A stretch of DNA of 64,000 bases, taken from Prevotella sp. (GTDB lineage Bacteria > Bacteroidota > Bacteroidia > Bacteroidales > Bacteroidaceae). The translations under genes and the position numbers were made by a program. The stretch covers positions 62,001 through 126,000 of the forward strand of contig JAFVFY010000066.1 of assembly GCA_017475265.1 (NCBI GenBank), given 5' to 3'. Shown here in pieces: positions 1 through 8,039 of this stretch. The notes beneath the pieces were generated by a model, which ran no database searches, was not told the DNA's origin, and saw only the letters and a program-made list of their open reading frames with translations. The stretch's first letter is position 1; every line of letters begins with the position of its first letter.

Positions 1-615
1 GGCAGCATTTACCAGCTGGTCGACGGTCATGGTGTAGGGCTGGTTACAAGGCAGGAAGGCGATGTCGATGTTCTTCACGTCGGCCATCTCAGGGATGTCC
101 TCGGTGTCGCCGGCAAGGTAGATACGGAGTCCGTCAAGCTCCAGAATGTAGCCGTTGTCACGGCCCTTGGGGTGGAACTGTTCCCGCCCCTCGGAGATGT
201 TGTATGCCGGTACGGCCCAGAGCTTTATGTCTTGGGAGAACACGATGCTGTCACCGTTCACCATAGCGATGCCACGGGTATACTTGCCACGCACCACCTT
301 GTTGGCATACATAGCGGTACGTGCACCCATCAGTTTGTTCAAGGCAATGTCGTCGTAATGGTCGAAATGCTCATGGGTCACCATGAGGATGGTGGCCTTG
401 GGGTAGAGCGAGAAGTCTGTCTTCGGCTCAAGGTCGCCCACTGGGTCGATGTAGATGTGCTTCCCGTCGTACTCGATGTACACGCTGGCATGCTTAATGT
501 GGTGAATCACTACTTTCTTTCCGCCAGGAGTCTCAAACGTGTCCTCCTTCTGGGCGGCCTGAAGCCCCTGCACCAATAAAAGCAGGAGCCCTGTGATAAC
601 TGTTTTTCTCATCAT
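1..615 (-). CDS. MBL-fold metal-dependent hydrolase (3' end outside window)
   Basis: Read on the minus strand, the frame opens with M-M-R-K-T at 615 and stays open to the window edge, so the C-terminus is missing. A short hydrophobic signal-like segment (residues 4-20, ending near Q-A-A-Q) suggests export. The metal-binding motif T-H-E-H-F-D-H is visible near residue 80, and a later G-D-T-E-D gives a second metal-ligand region. The order of motifs fits UlaG-like or UPF0173-like metallo-beta-lactamase-fold hydrolases; the substrate cannot be inferred. It is divergent from etfB, with a 182-base shared promoter region. The fold is well supported, the specific role is not. Confidence 0.8.
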   Translation of the reverse strand, partial: MMRKTVITGLLLLLVQGLQAAQKEDTFETPGGKKVVIHHIKHASVYIEYDGKHIYIDPVGDLEPKTDFSLYPKATILMVTHEHFDHYDDIALNKLMGARTAMYANKVVRGKYTRGIAMVNGDSIVFSQDIKLWAVPAYNISEGREQFHPKGRDNGYILELDGLRIYLAGDTEDIPEMADVKNIDIAFLPCNQPYTMTVDQLVNAA

Positions 616-640
616 ATTTACATTTTTTGGATGTCCGCTG

Positions 641-648
641 CAAAGTTA
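641..648 (-). promoter_or_regulatory. Bacteroidetes -7 element for the MBL gene
   Basis: On the minus strand the bases read TAACTTTG, matching the Bacteroidetes -7 consensus TAnnTTTG, 26 bases upstream of the MBL start. No good -33 TTTG is visible at the expected distance. Confidence 0.4.
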
Positions 649-724
649 GTGCTTTTTTTCGTCATGGCCTAACATTTTGGTCACGGAAATGGGTATTAGT
701 CAGATAAATAAAGTTAAAATGCAC

Positions 725-754
725 TTTGTAATCGGAAGAAAAGCAGTACCTTTG
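725..754 (+). promoter_or_regulatory. Promoter of the etfB-etfA-acyl-CoA dehydrogenase operon
   Basis: TTTG at 725-728, an 18-base spacer and TACCTTTG at 747-754 form a near-perfect Bacteroidetes housekeeping promoter. The predicted transcript start leaves a leader of about 35 bases before the etfB ATG at 798. Confidence 0.75.
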
Positions 755-797
755 CACCCGCAAAACGAAAAAAGGTTTTACACATTATTATATTTAT

Positions 798-1688
798 ATG
801 GCTTTAAAAATTGTAGTACTTGCCAAGCAAGTACCCGACACAAGAAATGTGGGTAAGGATGCCATGACCGCTGAAGGTACTGTAAATCGCGCCGCCCTGC
901 CCGCAATCTTCAATCCCGAAGACCTTAATGCCCTGGAGCAGGCACTTCGCCTGAAAGAACAGAATCCAGGTTCTACAGTAGGAATCCTCACGATGGGTCC
1001 TCCACGTGCAGGTGAAATCATCCGTCAGGGACTTTATCGTGGTGCCGACACGGGTTGGCTCTTGACTGACCGTCTGTTTGCCGGTGCCGATACCCTCGCT
1101 ACTTCTTACGCCCTCGCCACCGCCATCAAGAAGATTGGTGATGTGGACATCGTCATCGGTGGTCGTCAGGCCATCGACGGCGATACTGCACAGGTAGGTC
1201 CGCAGGTGGCACAGAAGCTGGGCCTCAACCAGGTTACTTACGCCGAGGAGGTTCTCAGCGTGAAAGACGGCAAGGCTACCATCAAGCGCGTCATCGACGG
1301 TGGCGTGGAGACCGTAGAGGCTCCCCTGCCTGTGGTAATCACAGTGAACGGAAGCGCTGCTCCCTGCCGTCCCCAGAATGCAAAGCTGGTGATGAAGTAC
1401 AAGCGCGCCACCTGTCCGATGGAGAGAACCTCCCCCAACCCCTCCGAAGGAGGGGAGTCGGATTACTCCTACCTTTACGAGGAAAGACCCTACCTGACGC
1501 TGAACCAGTGGAGTGTGGCCGATGTCGATGGCGACCCGCAGCAATGCGGTCTTGCCGGTTCGCCCACGAAAGTGAAGGCCATCAAGAACATCGTGTTCCA
1601 GGCTAAGGAGTCGAAGACTTTGACGGCTTCAGATGCTGATATCGAGGGAATGATTAAAGAATTGTTGGACGAAAAGATTATTGGATAA
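798..1688 (+). CDS. etfB: Electron transfer flavoprotein beta subunit
   Basis: EtfB (FixA family) holds AMP and, with EtfA, carries electrons from acyl-CoA dehydrogenases. The 296-residue product starts M-A-L-K-I-V-V-L-A-K-Q-V-P-D-T, the usual EtfB opening. The nucleotide-binding segment G-G-R-Q-A-I-D-G-D-T-A-Q-V-G-P lies near residues 121-135. It is the first gene after the promoter at 725-754, followed by etfA after an unusually long gap filled by an inverted repeat. Near residues 211-221 the frame carries a stretch (T-S-P-N-P-S-E-G-G-E-S) encoded by a C-rich/G-rich hairpin; this looks like an in-frame repeat insertion in a variable loop. Confidence 0.95.
   Translation: MALKIVVLAKQVPDTRNVGKDAMTAEGTVNRAALPAIFNPEDLNALEQALRLKEQNPGSTVGILTMGPPRAGEIIRQGLYRGADTGWLLTDRLFAGADTLATSYALATAIKKIGDVDIVIGGRQAIDGDTAQVGPQVAQKLGLNQVTYAEEVLSVKDGKATIKRVIDGGVETVEAPLPVVITVNGSAAPCRPQNAKLVMKYKRATCPMERTSPNPSEGGESDYSYLYEERPYLTLNQWSVADVDGDPQQCGLAGSPTKVKAIKNIVFQAKESKTLTASDADIEGMIKELLDEKIIG
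1428..1458 (+). repeat. C-rich/G-rich hairpin inserted in frame in etfB
   Basis: A run of C-rich DNA leads into the perfect palindrome CCCCTCC-GAA-GGAGGGG at 1439-1455. The preceding CCCCCAACCCC recurs, reverse-complemented, in the intergenic palindrome at 46471. The same type of element is found inside rsmA, the RecD-like gene and the beta-helix gene. Confidence 0.7.
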
Positions 1689-1694
1689 ATAATA

Positions 1695-1843
1695 TGAAAA
1701 CGAATTGAATAATGTTTTTATCTGTTTTTCTTGTTTTTACCTGTTTTCCTAAAAACATAAAGACAAACAGAGTTTTTATAAATACAGAGAAAAACAAGAA
1801 AAACAGGAAAAAACAATATCATCAATTGTTCCAGTTCGTTTCA
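1695..1843. repeat. Long imperfect inverted repeat between etfB and etfA
   Basis: A 17-base arm (1722-1738) is perfectly complementary to 1790-1806, with a 51-base loop. Weaker outer arms (about 1695-1709 and 1829-1843) extend the structure to roughly 150 bases. It separates two genes that are normally nearly adjacent. It may be a MITE-like insertion or a structure tuning etfA expression; no open frame is seen inside. Confidence 0.7.
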
Positions 1844-1859
1844 ATAAATAAAGAAGATT

Positions 1860-2885
1860 ATGAATAACGTTTTTGTTTATATCGAAATAGAAGGAACCGT
1901 GGTGCAGGAGGTTTCCCAGGAACTCCTGACCAAGGGTCGCAAGCTCGCCAATACATTAGGTGTGGAGCTCCACGCTGTGGTGGCTGGTACAGACATCAAG
2001 GGAAAGGTGGAGGATCAGATTCTGCCTTATGGCGTTGACAAGCTCTTCGTCTTTGATGGCGAGGGACTGTTTCCTTACACCTCGGCTCCCCATACCGATA
2101 TCCTTGTGAACCTCTTCAAGGAGGAACAGCCGCAAATCTGTCTGATGGGCGCCACCGTTATTGGTCGTGACCTCGGCCCCCGTGTGTCATCATCGCTCAC
2201 CAGCGGCCTTACTGCCGACTGCACCGAGCTGGAGATTGGCCCGTATGACGATGCGAAGAGCGGCAAGCACTATGACAACCTGCTCTATCAGATTCGTCCC
2301 GCCTTTGGTGGTAACATCGTGGCCACCATCGTCAACCCCGACCACCGTCCTCAGATGGCAACCGTGCGTAGCGGCGTGATGCAGAAGGCAGTAGTAGCCC
2401 ACGCTTCCCAGCGTGGGATCACTGTCTATCCCGAAGTCAGCAAGTATGTCTCTCCTGAGGCTTTCGTCGTGAAGGTGCTCGACCACCACGTGGAGGCTGC
2501 CAAGCACAACCTGAAGGGTGCTCCCATCGTCGTCGCCGGTGGCTACGGCATGGGCTGCAAGGAAAACTTCGACATGCTGTTCCAGTTGGCCAAGGTGCTC
2601 CACGGTGAGGTGGGTGGCAGCCGCGCCGCCGTCGATGCCGGTTGGCTCGACCACGACCGCCAGATTGGTCAGACGGGTGTCACCGTCCATCCGAAGGTCT
2701 ACATTGCTTGCGGTATCTCCGGACAGATTCAGCACATCGCCGGTATGCAGGACTCGGGTATCATCATCAGCATCAACAGCGACCCCGACGCCCCCATCAA
2801 CCGCATCGCCGACTACGTCATCAACGGCACCGTAGAGGAAGTCGTTCCCAAATTAATTAAGTATTATAAACAAAATAGTAAGTAA
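1860..2885 (+). CDS. etfA: Electron transfer flavoprotein alpha subunit
   Basis: EtfA (FixB family) binds FAD and pairs with EtfB to pass electrons from the acyl-CoA dehydrogenase encoded downstream. The 341-residue length is normal. The C-terminal FAD domain is clear: G-G-S-R-A-A-V-D-A-G-W near residue 251, then Q-T-G-V-T-V-H-P-K-V-Y-I-A-C-G-I-S-G-Q near 272-290 and S-I-N-S-D-P-D-A-P-I near 305. The start at 1860 gives the typical M-N-N-V-F-V-Y-I-E opening. It lies after the inverted repeat and two bases before the next gene. Confidence 0.95.
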   Translation: MNNVFVYIEIEGTVVQEVSQELLTKGRKLANTLGVELHAVVAGTDIKGKVEDQILPYGVDKLFVFDGEGLFPYTSAPHTDILVNLFKEEQPQICLMGATVIGRDLGPRVSSSLTSGLTADCTELEIGPYDDAKSGKHYDNLLYQIRPAFGGNIVATIVNPDHRPQMATVRSGVMQKAVVAHASQRGITVYPEVSKYVSPEAFVVKVLDHHVEAAKHNLKGAPIVVAGGYGMGCKENFDMLFQLAKVLHGEVGGSRAAVDAGWLDHDRQIGQTGVTVHPKVYIACGISGQIQHIAGMQDSGIIISINSDPDAPINRIADYVINGTVEEVVPKLIKYYKQNSK

Positions 2886-2887
2886 TT

Positions 2888-3226
2888 ATGGAAGGTTTTA
2901 TTGTGATTATTTATATCATAATGCTCGTATGGGGCATTTTGAATATCATATTGTTCTTCAAAATATGGGGCATGACAAATGATGTGAAGGAGATTGTGCA
3001 AATTCTTCATCAGTCTAAATCAAACTCATTAGTTTCTAATATACCCATCAAAGAAGAAAAAACAGAAGAATCTGAGAAAGACGTAAAAATCGTGAAATTC
3101 AGAAATTTCGGTGGTGTTACTGATTTCAAAATTACTTCTCAAAATCCTGATGGAACATATAATGGTATTATAATAGAATCAGGTTATGAGAGAAAAAATG
3201 TTGATGCATCCTTGTTAATTTTCTAG
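2888..3226 (+). CDS. Small membrane-anchored protein of unknown function
   Basis: A 112-residue protein not recognised as a known family. Residues about 5-27 form one hydrophobic membrane segment; the rest is charged, with a lysine/glutamate-rich linker around residues 55-70 and a compact C-terminal part containing F-R-N-F-G-G-V-T-D-F. It sits two bases after etfA and four before the acyl-CoA dehydrogenase, so it is surely co-transcribed. Its base composition is visibly richer in A and T than its neighbours, which suggests later acquisition. A link to the flavoprotein system is possible only by position. Confidence 0.7.
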   Translation: MEGFIVIIYIIMLVWGILNIILFFKIWGMTNDVKEIVQILHQSKSNSLVSNIPIKEEKTEESEKDVKIVKFRNFGGVTDFKITSQNPDGTYNGIIIESGYERKNVDASLLIF

Positions 3227-3230
3227 AATT

Positions 3231-4961
3231 ATGGCAAACTATTATATCGATCATCCTGAGATAGGGTTCTACTTGAACCATCCCCTTATGGCTCGCATCG
3301 TCGAGCTGAAAGAAAAGGGTTTCGCCGACGCGAAAGAATACGACTACGCCCCCGTTGACCTGGGCGATGCCATCGAGAACTACAAGCAGATTCTCGACAT
3401 CACGGGCGACGTGGCTGCCAACATCATAGCCCCGAACTCTGAGGCTGTCGACCTCGAAGGCCCGCACCTCGAGAACGGCCGCATGATCTACGCCAGCAAG
3501 ACCTTCGAGAACCTCGACGCCACACGAAAGGCCGGCCTCTGGGGTGTCTCCATGCCTCGCCGCTATGGCGGTCTGAACCTGCCCAACGCCGTGTTCTCGA
3601 TGCTGAGCGAGATTGTAAGTGCCGCCGATGCCGGTTTTCAGAACATCTGGTCGTTGCAGAGCTGTATCGACACGCTCTATGAGTTCGGCTCTGAGGAGCA
3701 GCGTCAGAAGTACATCCCCCGCATTTGCGCTGGAGAGGGCATGTCGATGGACCTCACCGAGCCTGATGCTGGCTCAGACCTTCAGCGCGTGATGCTGAAG
3801 GCCACCTTCGACGAGAAGGAGAACTGCTGGCGTCTGAACGGCGTGAAGCGTTTCATCACCAACGGCGACTCTGACATCCACCTCGTGCTGGCTCGTTCTG
3901 AGGAGGGCACGAAGGACGGTCGCGGTCTGTCGATGTTCATCTACGACAAGCGCAACGGCGGCGTCGACGTGCGCCACATCGAGCACAAGCTCGGTATACA
4001 CGGCTCGCCCACCTGTGAGCTGACTTATAAGAACGCGAAGGCAGAACTGTGTGGCAGCACCCGCCTTGGCCTCATCAAGTATGTGATGGCCCTGATGAAT
4101 GGTGCCCGTCTTGGTATTGCTGCCCAGAGCGTGGGCCTCAGTCAGGAGGCATATAACGAGGCCCTGGCCTACGCCAAGGAGCGTCAGCAGTTTGGCGAGA
4201 AGATCATCAACTTCCCCGCCGTCTATGATATGCTCAGCCGCATGAAGGCCAAACTCGATGCTGGCCGCTCGCTGCTCTACCAGACAGCCTGCTACGTTGA
4301 CATCTATAAGTGCTTAGAGGACATCGAGCGTGACCGCAAACTCACCCCCGAGGAGAAGCAAGAGTGCAAGAAATACCAGCGCCTGGCCGACGCCTTCACG
4401 CCGCTGGCCAAGGGCATGAACTCGGAGTACGCCAATCAGAACGCCTACGATGCCATCAGCATCCACGGCGGTAGCGGCTTCATCATGGAGTACAAGTGCC
4501 AGCGCCTCTACCGCGACGCCCGTATCTTCTCCATCTACGAGGGAACCACCCAGCTGCAGGTGGTCGCCGCCATCCGCTACATCGGCAACGGCACCATGCT
4601 TCAGAACATCAAGGACATGGCCACAGCGTTGAGTGTAGGCGAGGGTTCCGTCCTCGCAAGCCTAAAAGCCCGCGTCGAGGCTCTCATCCCCGTCTACGAG
4701 GAGGCCATCGCCAACGCCAAGGCCCTGGATAACCAGGATGCTTTCGACTTCCTGGCCCGCCGTCTCTACGACATAACCTGCGAGCTGGTGATGAGCCTGC
4801 TCATCATCCGCGACGCCGCAGAGGCTCCCGAACTCTTCGAGAAGAGTGCCAACGTCTACGTCCGCATGGCCGAGGAGGACATCCTGGGCAAGGCCGCTTA
4901 TATCAAGAATTTCAAGGCCGAGGACCTCGAAAGCTTCAAGGCAAATAATGACGAAGCATAA
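3231..4961 (+). CDS. Acyl-CoA dehydrogenase (long form)
   Basis: This FAD enzyme oxidises an acyl-CoA and hands electrons to the EtfAB pair encoded upstream. At 576 residues it is much longer than the 380-residue short-chain enzymes. The core has S-M-D-L-T-E-P-D-A-G-S-D near residue 173, R-F-I-T-N-G near 206 and the catalytic-Glu motif Y-E-G-T-T-Q-L-Q near 434. About 140 further residues match the C-terminal extension (Acyl-CoA_dh_C type) of larger family members. Substrate chain length cannot be read from the sequence. The stop overlaps the next ATG by one base, indicating translational coupling. Confidence 0.92.
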   Translation: MANYYIDHPEIGFYLNHPLMARIVELKEKGFADAKEYDYAPVDLGDAIENYKQILDITGDVAANIIAPNSEAVDLEGPHLENGRMIYASKTFENLDATRKAGLWGVSMPRRYGGLNLPNAVFSMLSEIVSAADAGFQNIWSLQSCIDTLYEFGSEEQRQKYIPRICAGEGMSMDLTEPDAGSDLQRVMLKATFDEKENCWRLNGVKRFITNGDSDIHLVLARSEEGTKDGRGLSMFIYDKRNGGVDVRHIEHKLGIHGSPTCELTYKNAKAELCGSTRLGLIKYVMALMNGARLGIAAQSVGLSQEAYNEALAYAKERQQFGEKIINFPAVYDMLSRMKAKLDAGRSLLYQTACYVDIYKCLEDIERDRKLTPEEKQECKKYQRLADAFTPLAKGMNSEYANQNAYDAISIHGGSGFIMEYKCQRLYRDARIFSIYEGTTQLQVVAAIRYIGNGTMLQNIKDMATALSVGEGSVLASLKARVEALIPVYEEAIANAKALDNQDAFDFLARRLYDITCELVMSLLIIRDAAEAPELFEKSANVYVRMAEEDILGKAAYIKNFKAEDLESFKANNDEA

Positions 4962-5440
4962 TGACAGACGAAAAATTGGACGAGAGAGTCAACCGTGCGG
5001 TTGATAATTTCATGGCCGGATATGGCTGCTGCCAAAGTGTGGTGGCAGCCTTTTCCGACCTTTACGGCCTAGACGAGACGATGGCCAAGCGCATTGCCGC
5101 TGGTTTTGGTGGTGGTGTAGGCCGTTTGCGCATGATGTGCGGAGCTGTTACTGGCATCGTGATGCTCGTTGGCCTTGACTGCGGACAGATTGAAGGCAGC
5201 GACCGCGAGGGGAAGTCGGCCTGCTATAAGGTGGTCCAGGATTTGCTGGCCAAGTCGAAGGAAGAGAACGGAAGCCTTATCTGTGCCGAAATCCTCGGGA
5301 TTAAGGGATACGAGAAAGCAGCATCAAGCTATGTCGCCTCCGCCCGCACCGCTGAGTATTACAAGACCCGGCCCTGTGCTGCAAAGGTGGAGAGCGCAGC
5401 CCGTATTTTCGCCAATTATCTCAAGACGAAAAGACTTTGA
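4961..5440 (+). CDS. C_GCAxxG_C_C family putative redox protein
   Basis: A 159-residue cysteine-rich protein. The signature is present: Y-G-C-C-Q-S near residue 21, then G-F-G-G-G-V-G-R and M-C-G-A-V-T-G near 45-60, and further cysteines near 87, 104 and 130. The family is thought to be redox active but its reaction is not known. Its start overlaps the acyl-CoA dehydrogenase stop by one base, so it may serve the same electron-transfer unit. The last codons (K-R-L-stop) already belong to the heptamer repeat that fills the next gap. Confidence 0.85.
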   Translation: MTDEKLDERVNRAVDNFMAGYGCCQSVVAAFSDLYGLDETMAKRIAAGFGGGVGRLRMMCGAVTGIVMLVGLDCGQIEGSDREGKSACYKVVQDLLAKSKEENGSLICAEILGIKGYEKAASSYVASARTAEYYKTRPCAAKVESAARIFANYLKTKRL

Positions 5441-5492
5441 GACGACAGACTTTAGACTTCAGACTTCAGACTTTAGACTTCAGACTATAGAC
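5432..5492 (+). repeat. Heptamer array AGACTTY bridging stop and start codons
   Basis: Six full 7-base units (AGACTTT, AGACTTC, AGACTTC, AGACTTT, AGACTTC, AGACTAT) plus AGAC occupy 5447-5492 and abut the ATG at 5493. A further AGACTTT at 5432-5438 overlaps the upstream stop codon. One of at least eight junction arrays in the window, each with its own unit. Confidence 0.85.
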
Positions 5493-6950
5493 ATGATAAC
5501 CGACGGGTTGGTCTTTCAGATAGAGAAGTGCTTCGGACACGTGCCTACCGATGAACAGCGGCAGGCACTGCGACTGTTTGCCAGCTTTATGATCGACTGC
5601 GACGACCATGCCGTGATGATCCTGCGGGGATCGGCAGGCACAGGAAAGACAACGCTCGCGGCGGCCATCGTCAGAGGTCTGCTCGCCTTGAAACAGAAGC
5701 TGGTGCTCATGGCACCCACGGGTCGTGCCGCCAAGGTGTTTTCCAATTATGCCGATTATCCTGCATATACCATCCACCGTCGCATCTACCGCCAGCGCAA
5801 CGCCGGCGACCTCTCCTCCTTCAACCTCAACGACAACCTCCACACCGACACCCTCTTCATCGTCGACGAGGCCTCGATGATCAGTAGCCAAGGCAACGAA
5901 ACTTTCGGCTCTGGCTCCCTCCTCGATGACCTGATACAGTTTGTCTACAGTGGGCGTAACTGCAGGCTGTTGCTCATAGGCGATAAGGCGCAGTTGCCAC
6001 CCGTGGGTGAGACGGAGAGTCCAGCATTAACGGCTGACGTGTTTCAAGGTTATGGGCTGAAAACCTGTGAGACAGACCTCATTGAGGTGCTTCGCCAAAG
6101 TCAGGAGTCAGGCATCTTGTGGAACGCTACGAGGATAAGGGGCGAGAGACCGACCCTAGAGAATGTCAGCATGGTCCTGCCTCTGATTCGTTTCAAGGGC
6201 TTCTCAGACATCTGCCGCGTGCCTGGCGACGAACTTATCGAGTCGCTGAACAGCAGTTACAGTCGCGTGGGTATGGACGAGACGATGGTGATTACCCGCA
6301 GCAACAAACGTGCGAACATCTATAACCAGGGCATCCGTAACACCGTGCTCGACCGCGAAGACGAACTGTGTCGCGGCGACCGCATCATGATTGTGAAGAA
6401 CAACTATAGCCTCACCCCCAGCCCATCTCCCAAGGAAAAGGGAGCTAAGGGTGAGGCTCCCTCTTTTATTGCCAACGGCGACCTCGCCGTGGTGCAGCGT
6501 GTGAGGAACATCCACTCGCTTTATGGCTTCCGCTTTGCTGAGGTCACTATGACTTTCCCCGATTACGATGACTACGAACTGACGGCCACCGTGCTGCTCG
6601 ATACGCTCACCTCTGAGGCTCCTGCCCTTACCCGTGAACAGCAGGAGCAACTGTATGAGCAGGTGATGGCCGACTATCAGGACATACCGCTGAAAGCTGA
6701 CCGGTTGAAGAAACTAAAGGAGGACAAATATTACAATGCCCTCCAGATAAAGTTCGCATACGCGGCCACCTGCCATAAGACTCAAGGCGGCCAATGGCAG
6801 CATGTGTATGTTGACCAAGGCTATATGACCGACGATATGCTGACCTCCGATTACTTCCACTGGCTCTACACCGCCTTCACCCGCGCCACCGACCGACTCT
6901 TCCTGGTCAACTGGCCACTAACACAAATAGATGATGAAACCTCACACTAA
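5493..6950 (+). CDS. RecD-like ATP-dependent DNA helicase
   Basis: A superfamily 1 helicase of about 485 residues. The Walker A motif G-S-A-G-T-G-K-T-T is near residues 46-54, Walker B I-V-D-E-A-S-M near 121, G-D-K-A-Q-L-P-P-V-G near 161, and the C-terminal UvrD-like motif A-T-C-H-K-T-Q-G-G-Q-W near 424. It probably unwinds DNA during repair; no RecB or RecC partner is visible. The frame is open further upstream, but the ATG at 5493 directly follows the heptamer array and gives the usual N-terminus. Residues about 306-325 are encoded by an inserted hairpin repeat. The TPR gene follows after 19 bases. Confidence 0.88.
   Translation: MITDGLVFQIEKCFGHVPTDEQRQALRLFASFMIDCDDHAVMILRGSAGTGKTTLAAAIVRGLLALKQKLVLMAPTGRAAKVFSNYADYPAYTIHRRIYRQRNAGDLSSFNLNDNLHTDTLFIVDEASMISSQGNETFGSGSLLDDLIQFVYSGRNCRLLLIGDKAQLPPVGETESPALTADVFQGYGLKTCETDLIEVLRQSQESGILWNATRIRGERPTLENVSMVLPLIRFKGFSDICRVPGDELIESLNSSYSRVGMDETMVITRSNKRANIYNQGIRNTVLDREDELCRGDRIMIVKNNYSLTPSPSPKEKGAKGEAPSFIANGDLAVVQRVRNIHSLYGFRFAEVTMTFPDYDDYELTATVLLDTLTSEAPALTREQQEQLYEQVMADYQDIPLKADRLKKLKEDKYYNALQIKFAYAATCHKTQGGQWQHVYVDQGYMTDDMLTSDYFHWLYTAFTRATDRLFLVNWPLTQIDDETSH
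6408..6458 (+). repeat. In-frame nested hairpin in the RecD-like gene
   Basis: Outer arms AGCCTCACCC (6408-6417) and GGGTGAGGCT (6449-6458) are perfectly complementary, and inner arms CTCCC (6427-6431) and GGGAG (6440-6444) pair inside them. It encodes a low-complexity S/P/K-rich stretch between helicase motifs, consistent with an inserted mobile repeat. Confidence 0.7.
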
Positions 6951-6969
6951 AAAACAAAATTAACGACCC

Positions 6970-7848
6970 ATGGGATTCTGGAAAACATTTTTTGGCGGAG
7001 AGCCTGACTCTCCCGAAGAAGAGAAGAAGAATGCCGAAGCCAAGAACTTCGACCTGTTGAAATACGACGGTGTGAAAGCCCTGCGTATCCACCAGACGGA
7101 CTATGCCATCCGCTGCTTCCGCGAGGCCCTGAAGATTCATGAAGACCCCGAAACCCACGACTATCTGCAGCGGGCACTCTTGGCCAGCGGCCAGCTGCCG
7201 GAGGCTCTTGTCGAGCTTCAGGCCATGCTCGCACTCCAGCCCGGCAACGTTGCAGTAATGGTGCAGGCAGCCCATGTGGCTTTCATGATGGAGGACTACG
7301 CCCAGATGGCCGACTTCTGCGAACAAGCCATTGCTGCCGAGTCCAATAATGCCCTAGCCCACTATCAGCTGGCACAGGCTAAACTTGGACTAGGAGATGA
7401 TGTCACGGCCATTGCCCAGCTGACACAGTCGATAGCCCTCAACGAGCAACGCGGCGAAGCCCGCCTGCTCCGTGCCCAGACACTTCTCCGCATGGGTGAC
7501 CTGAAGGGCGCACGCGAGGACATCGACTGGTTGCTCAACCATACGGTCGACCATGAGGACGTACTCATGATGGCCGCAAGGCTGTCGGTCGCTGAGGGGA
7601 AACAGGAGGAAGCCCTCTTTATATATAATAAGGTGTCGGAGTTGAATCCCTTCCAACTTGATGCCCTTCGTGAGCGTGGACGACTGAAAATGGACATGGG
7701 TGACAAGAAAGGTGCTGAGGAGGACATGCGCCATCTTCTCGAACTGAACCCTGGCGAGCTCGACGGTGCCACCGGAGAGTACCAAGCTGAGGGTGTAGAG
7801 AAGATGATGAAGCGTGCCTACTCGCCCATTAACCCCTTCGGAATCTGA
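6970..7848 (+). CDS. Tetratricopeptide repeat protein
   Basis: A 292-residue, probably cytoplasmic protein made mostly of helical TPR units, seen as recurring A-L-R-I-H-Q-T-D-Y-A, L-A-S-G-Q-L-P-E-A-L and L-G-L-G-D-D-V-T-A-I type repeats between residues 35 and 265. There is no signal peptide. TPR proteins act as protein-interaction scaffolds; the partner is unknown. It follows the RecD-like gene by 19 bases without an obvious promoter and so probably shares its transcript. Confidence 0.8.
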   Translation: MGFWKTFFGGEPDSPEEEKKNAEAKNFDLLKYDGVKALRIHQTDYAIRCFREALKIHEDPETHDYLQRALLASGQLPEALVELQAMLALQPGNVAVMVQAAHVAFMMEDYAQMADFCEQAIAAESNNALAHYQLAQAKLGLGDDVTAIAQLTQSIALNEQRGEARLLRAQTLLRMGDLKGAREDIDWLLNHTVDHEDVLMMAARLSVAEGKQEEALFIYNKVSELNPFQLDALRERGRLKMDMGDKKGAEEDMRHLLELNPGELDGATGEYQAEGVEKMMKRAYSPINPFGI

Positions 7849-7894
7849 CATAAGAACTTTTTTCGAAATATGGACGTAAGGATGTAAATTCTTG

Positions 7895-7927
7895 TGTCAT
7901 TTTGTCTGCCTAGTCTGTCATTCTGTC
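7895..7927 (+). promoter_or_regulatory. Phased direct repeat, possible activator binding site for hsp20
   Basis: TGTCATTTTGTC (7895-7906) and TGTCATTCTGTC (7916-7927) differ by one base and are offset by 21 bases, two helical turns. They sit just upstream of the sigma-54-like promoter, where an enhancer-binding activator might bind. Confidence 0.45.
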
Positions 7928-7940
7928 GGAAAGGCAGGGT

Positions 7941-7956
7941 TGGCATTGTTGTTGCA
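7941..7956 (+). promoter_or_regulatory. Sigma-54-type -24/-12 promoter of hsp20
   Basis: TGGCATTGTTGTTGCA matches the TGGCAcg-N4-TTGCa layout of sigma-54 promoters, with the conserved GG and GC correctly spaced. No TAnnTTTG housekeeping promoter is visible between the TPR gene and hsp20. This suggests stress-controlled, activator-dependent expression. Confidence 0.55.
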
Positions 7957-8039
7957 ATAATACAAGTGAGCGACGCAAGAAGCTCAGAGAATAAACATTA
8001 ACAACAACAAATAAAACAAACAATTAGGAGGACAAAACT

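Noticed and set aside
804..1544. 246-codon open frame opposite etfB
   Set aside because: Shadow of etfB; no recognisable motif and no promoter.
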